A program made the position numbers and the translations under genes. Below the pieces are notes generated by a model. That model did not search any database, was not told where the DNA came from, and saw only the letters and a program-made list of their open reading frames with translations. A DNA stretch of 64,000 nt from CAZDVQ01 sp964508975. Lineage in GTDB: Bacteria; Bacteroidota; Bacteroidia; Chitinophagales; Saprospiraceae. Every line of letters begins with the position of its first letter. Within the stretch, counting starts at the first letter, position 1. Location: positions 6,465 to 70,464 of the forward strand of contig CAZDVQ010000020.1 in assembly GCA_964508975.1 (NCBI GenBank). The letters are read 5' to 3'. Positions 63,099 through 64,000 of the stretch are shown here, piece by piece.

Positions 63099-63923
63099 AT
63101 GAAAAAATTATTTTTACTCGCCTTTGTTCTAGTGGCATTCACCCTGGAATCATTCGCTGCTAACCGTGTAGCCCTGCGTTTCCTCCCTCTTTCTGCTAAT
63201 GCCAACACCGCGAAAGTAAGGGTTGCCATCCAGGCTAAAAACATGGAAGGCGTTGACTTTAACGCTTCTTCATGGACGGTACGCTTCACTTATAACGATG
63301 ATGTATTGGACAATCCTCAAGTGCTTAATGCCGCTCCAGGCCACAGCATCATGCGTCAACCAGATGCTCAAGGTCGTATCATTACATCTTACGGTATTTT
63401 CTCTTTCCATGCGCCATCGGCTGCATTGCAAGCTACTGCTCAATGGACTACTATCGGGGTTGTTGAGTTTGACCTTGTAAACTACGTATCAGGTGTGTCT
63501 CAGTTGGATTTGGTTTTCCAACGCCAAACTGACGTTGTACCATCTGTGAGTACTGAGTTTGTACAGATTGACAACCAGCCTTTGTTGGACATTGTTGATT
63601 TCCAAGATTATAACGCTGGTCTTGACCATATCATGTTTACTGGTGTAAATGAGATTGATCAAAATGTTGCTATTAGCTTGACCCCGAATCCTGCAACAAG
63701 TTTTGTAGTTATTGATATCAATGTAGTAACGCCAACTTCTGACACTTATGTTGTAGAATTCATGGACATCACAGGCCGTAAAGTTATGGCTAAGACCAAT
63801 GTGACCGAGGGTAACAACACCATCAACTTGTCGAAAATGAACTTGGCTGCAGGTGTTTACCTCGTTCAGGTTAGCAATGAAAAAGGACAAGCTTTGTCTC
63901 AAGAGAAATTAGTAGTTCAATAG
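63099..63923 (+). CDS. Short secreted protein with shared N-terminal domain and type A T9SS sorting domain
   Basis: A 274-residue exported protein. ATG 63099 opens a signal peptide (KLFLLAFVLVAFTLESFAA) and is preferred to the in-frame ATG at 63075. The N-terminal domain (about 20-175) is homologous to that of the proteins at 52962 and 57559: VALRF, AKVRVAIQAKNMEG, ASSWTVRFTYNDDVLDNP, IITSYGIFSF and GVVEFDLVNYVSG. The C-terminal 80 residues form a type A sorting domain: ISLTPNPATSFVVIDI, FMDITGRKVMAK, LAAGVYLVQVSN and EKLVVQ. It is therefore exported by the type IX system. It consists of the shared module plus the sorting domain with no repeats, so it may be a surface-attached form of that module. 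Function unknown. Confidence 0.85.
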   Translation: MKKLFLLAFVLVAFTLESFAANRVALRFLPLSANANTAKVRVAIQAKNMEGVDFNASSWTVRFTYNDDVLDNPQVLNAAPGHSIMRQPDAQGRIITSYGIFSFHAPSAALQATAQWTTIGVVEFDLVNYVSGVSQLDLVFQRQTDVVPSVSTEFVQIDNQPLLDIVDFQDYNAGLDHIMFTGVNEIDQNVAISLTPNPATSFVVIDINVVTPTSDTYVVEFMDITGRKVMAKTNVTEGNNTINLSKMNLAAGVYLVQVSNEKGQALSQEKLVVQ

Positions 63924-64000
63924 TGTTTGGCCTACCGCGCTAGGTCAATGCCATTAAGCGTTAATTCACGCACAGTACTTGTGGTTTGTACTATACCAGC

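Overview
The window comes from a member of the phylum Bacteroidota. The evidence is gliding/type IX secretion genes (gldA, gldF, a PorP/SprF family protein), sorting domains of type A and type B, the C-terminal module of the giant proteins (which resembles one common in Saprospiraceae-like bacteria), and promoters with the Bacteroidota -7 motif TAnnTTTG. The exact genus cannot be read from the sequence. No rRNA, tRNA, CRISPR array, phage or transposase gene was seen.

Layout. 1-3.5 kb: two S41 C-terminal processing proteases (the first cut by the window edge) flank yidD, followed by a rhomboid protease. 3.5-8.0 kb (minus strand): an operon of mltG and three secreted YD-repeat-like paralogues. 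8.3-13.5 kb (minus strand): the rimP-nusA-infB translation/transcription cluster, with infB separated by a repeat element and carrying its own promoter. 13.9-27.1 kb: a 4,381-residue secreted protein made of about 44 Ig-like repeats. 27.1-33.4 kb: gldA, a DUF2804 gene, dut, gldF, a DUF1015 gene and an EamA-type transporter. 33.5-38.2 kb: a type A T9SS cargo protein, a PagL-like outer-membrane deacylase, a lipoprotein and a small secreted protein. 39.2-63.9 kb: a second giant protein (4,517 residues), two large repeat proteins (1,331 and 1,374 residues), a PorP/SprF family protein and a short type A T9SS cargo protein.

The large secreted proteins form one mosaic family. Giants 1 and 2 share the same order: signal peptide, unique N-terminus, long Ig-like array, SprB-like units, PKD-like and AGxD-type domains, cadherin-like domains, then a common C-terminal module. 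The cadherin-like domains come as an A-B-C triplet present once in giant 1, twice in giant 2 and three times in the 1,331-residue protein. The 1,331-residue, 1,374-residue and 274-residue proteins share an N-terminal beta-rich domain. The 1,374-residue protein has a type B sorting domain and lies directly before its likely PorP/SprF partner.

A second striking feature is a family of at least 13 GC-rich, strongly folded intergenic elements. Each begins at a T-run followed by GGGCG or a close variant, has a hairpin whose sequence differs from copy to copy although its pairing is kept, and most carry a core resembling GCTCGCTGTTCGCTCGG. They lie between genes throughout the window and contain no open gene. 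A separate 160-bp MITE-like palindrome and two of its fragments surround gldA.
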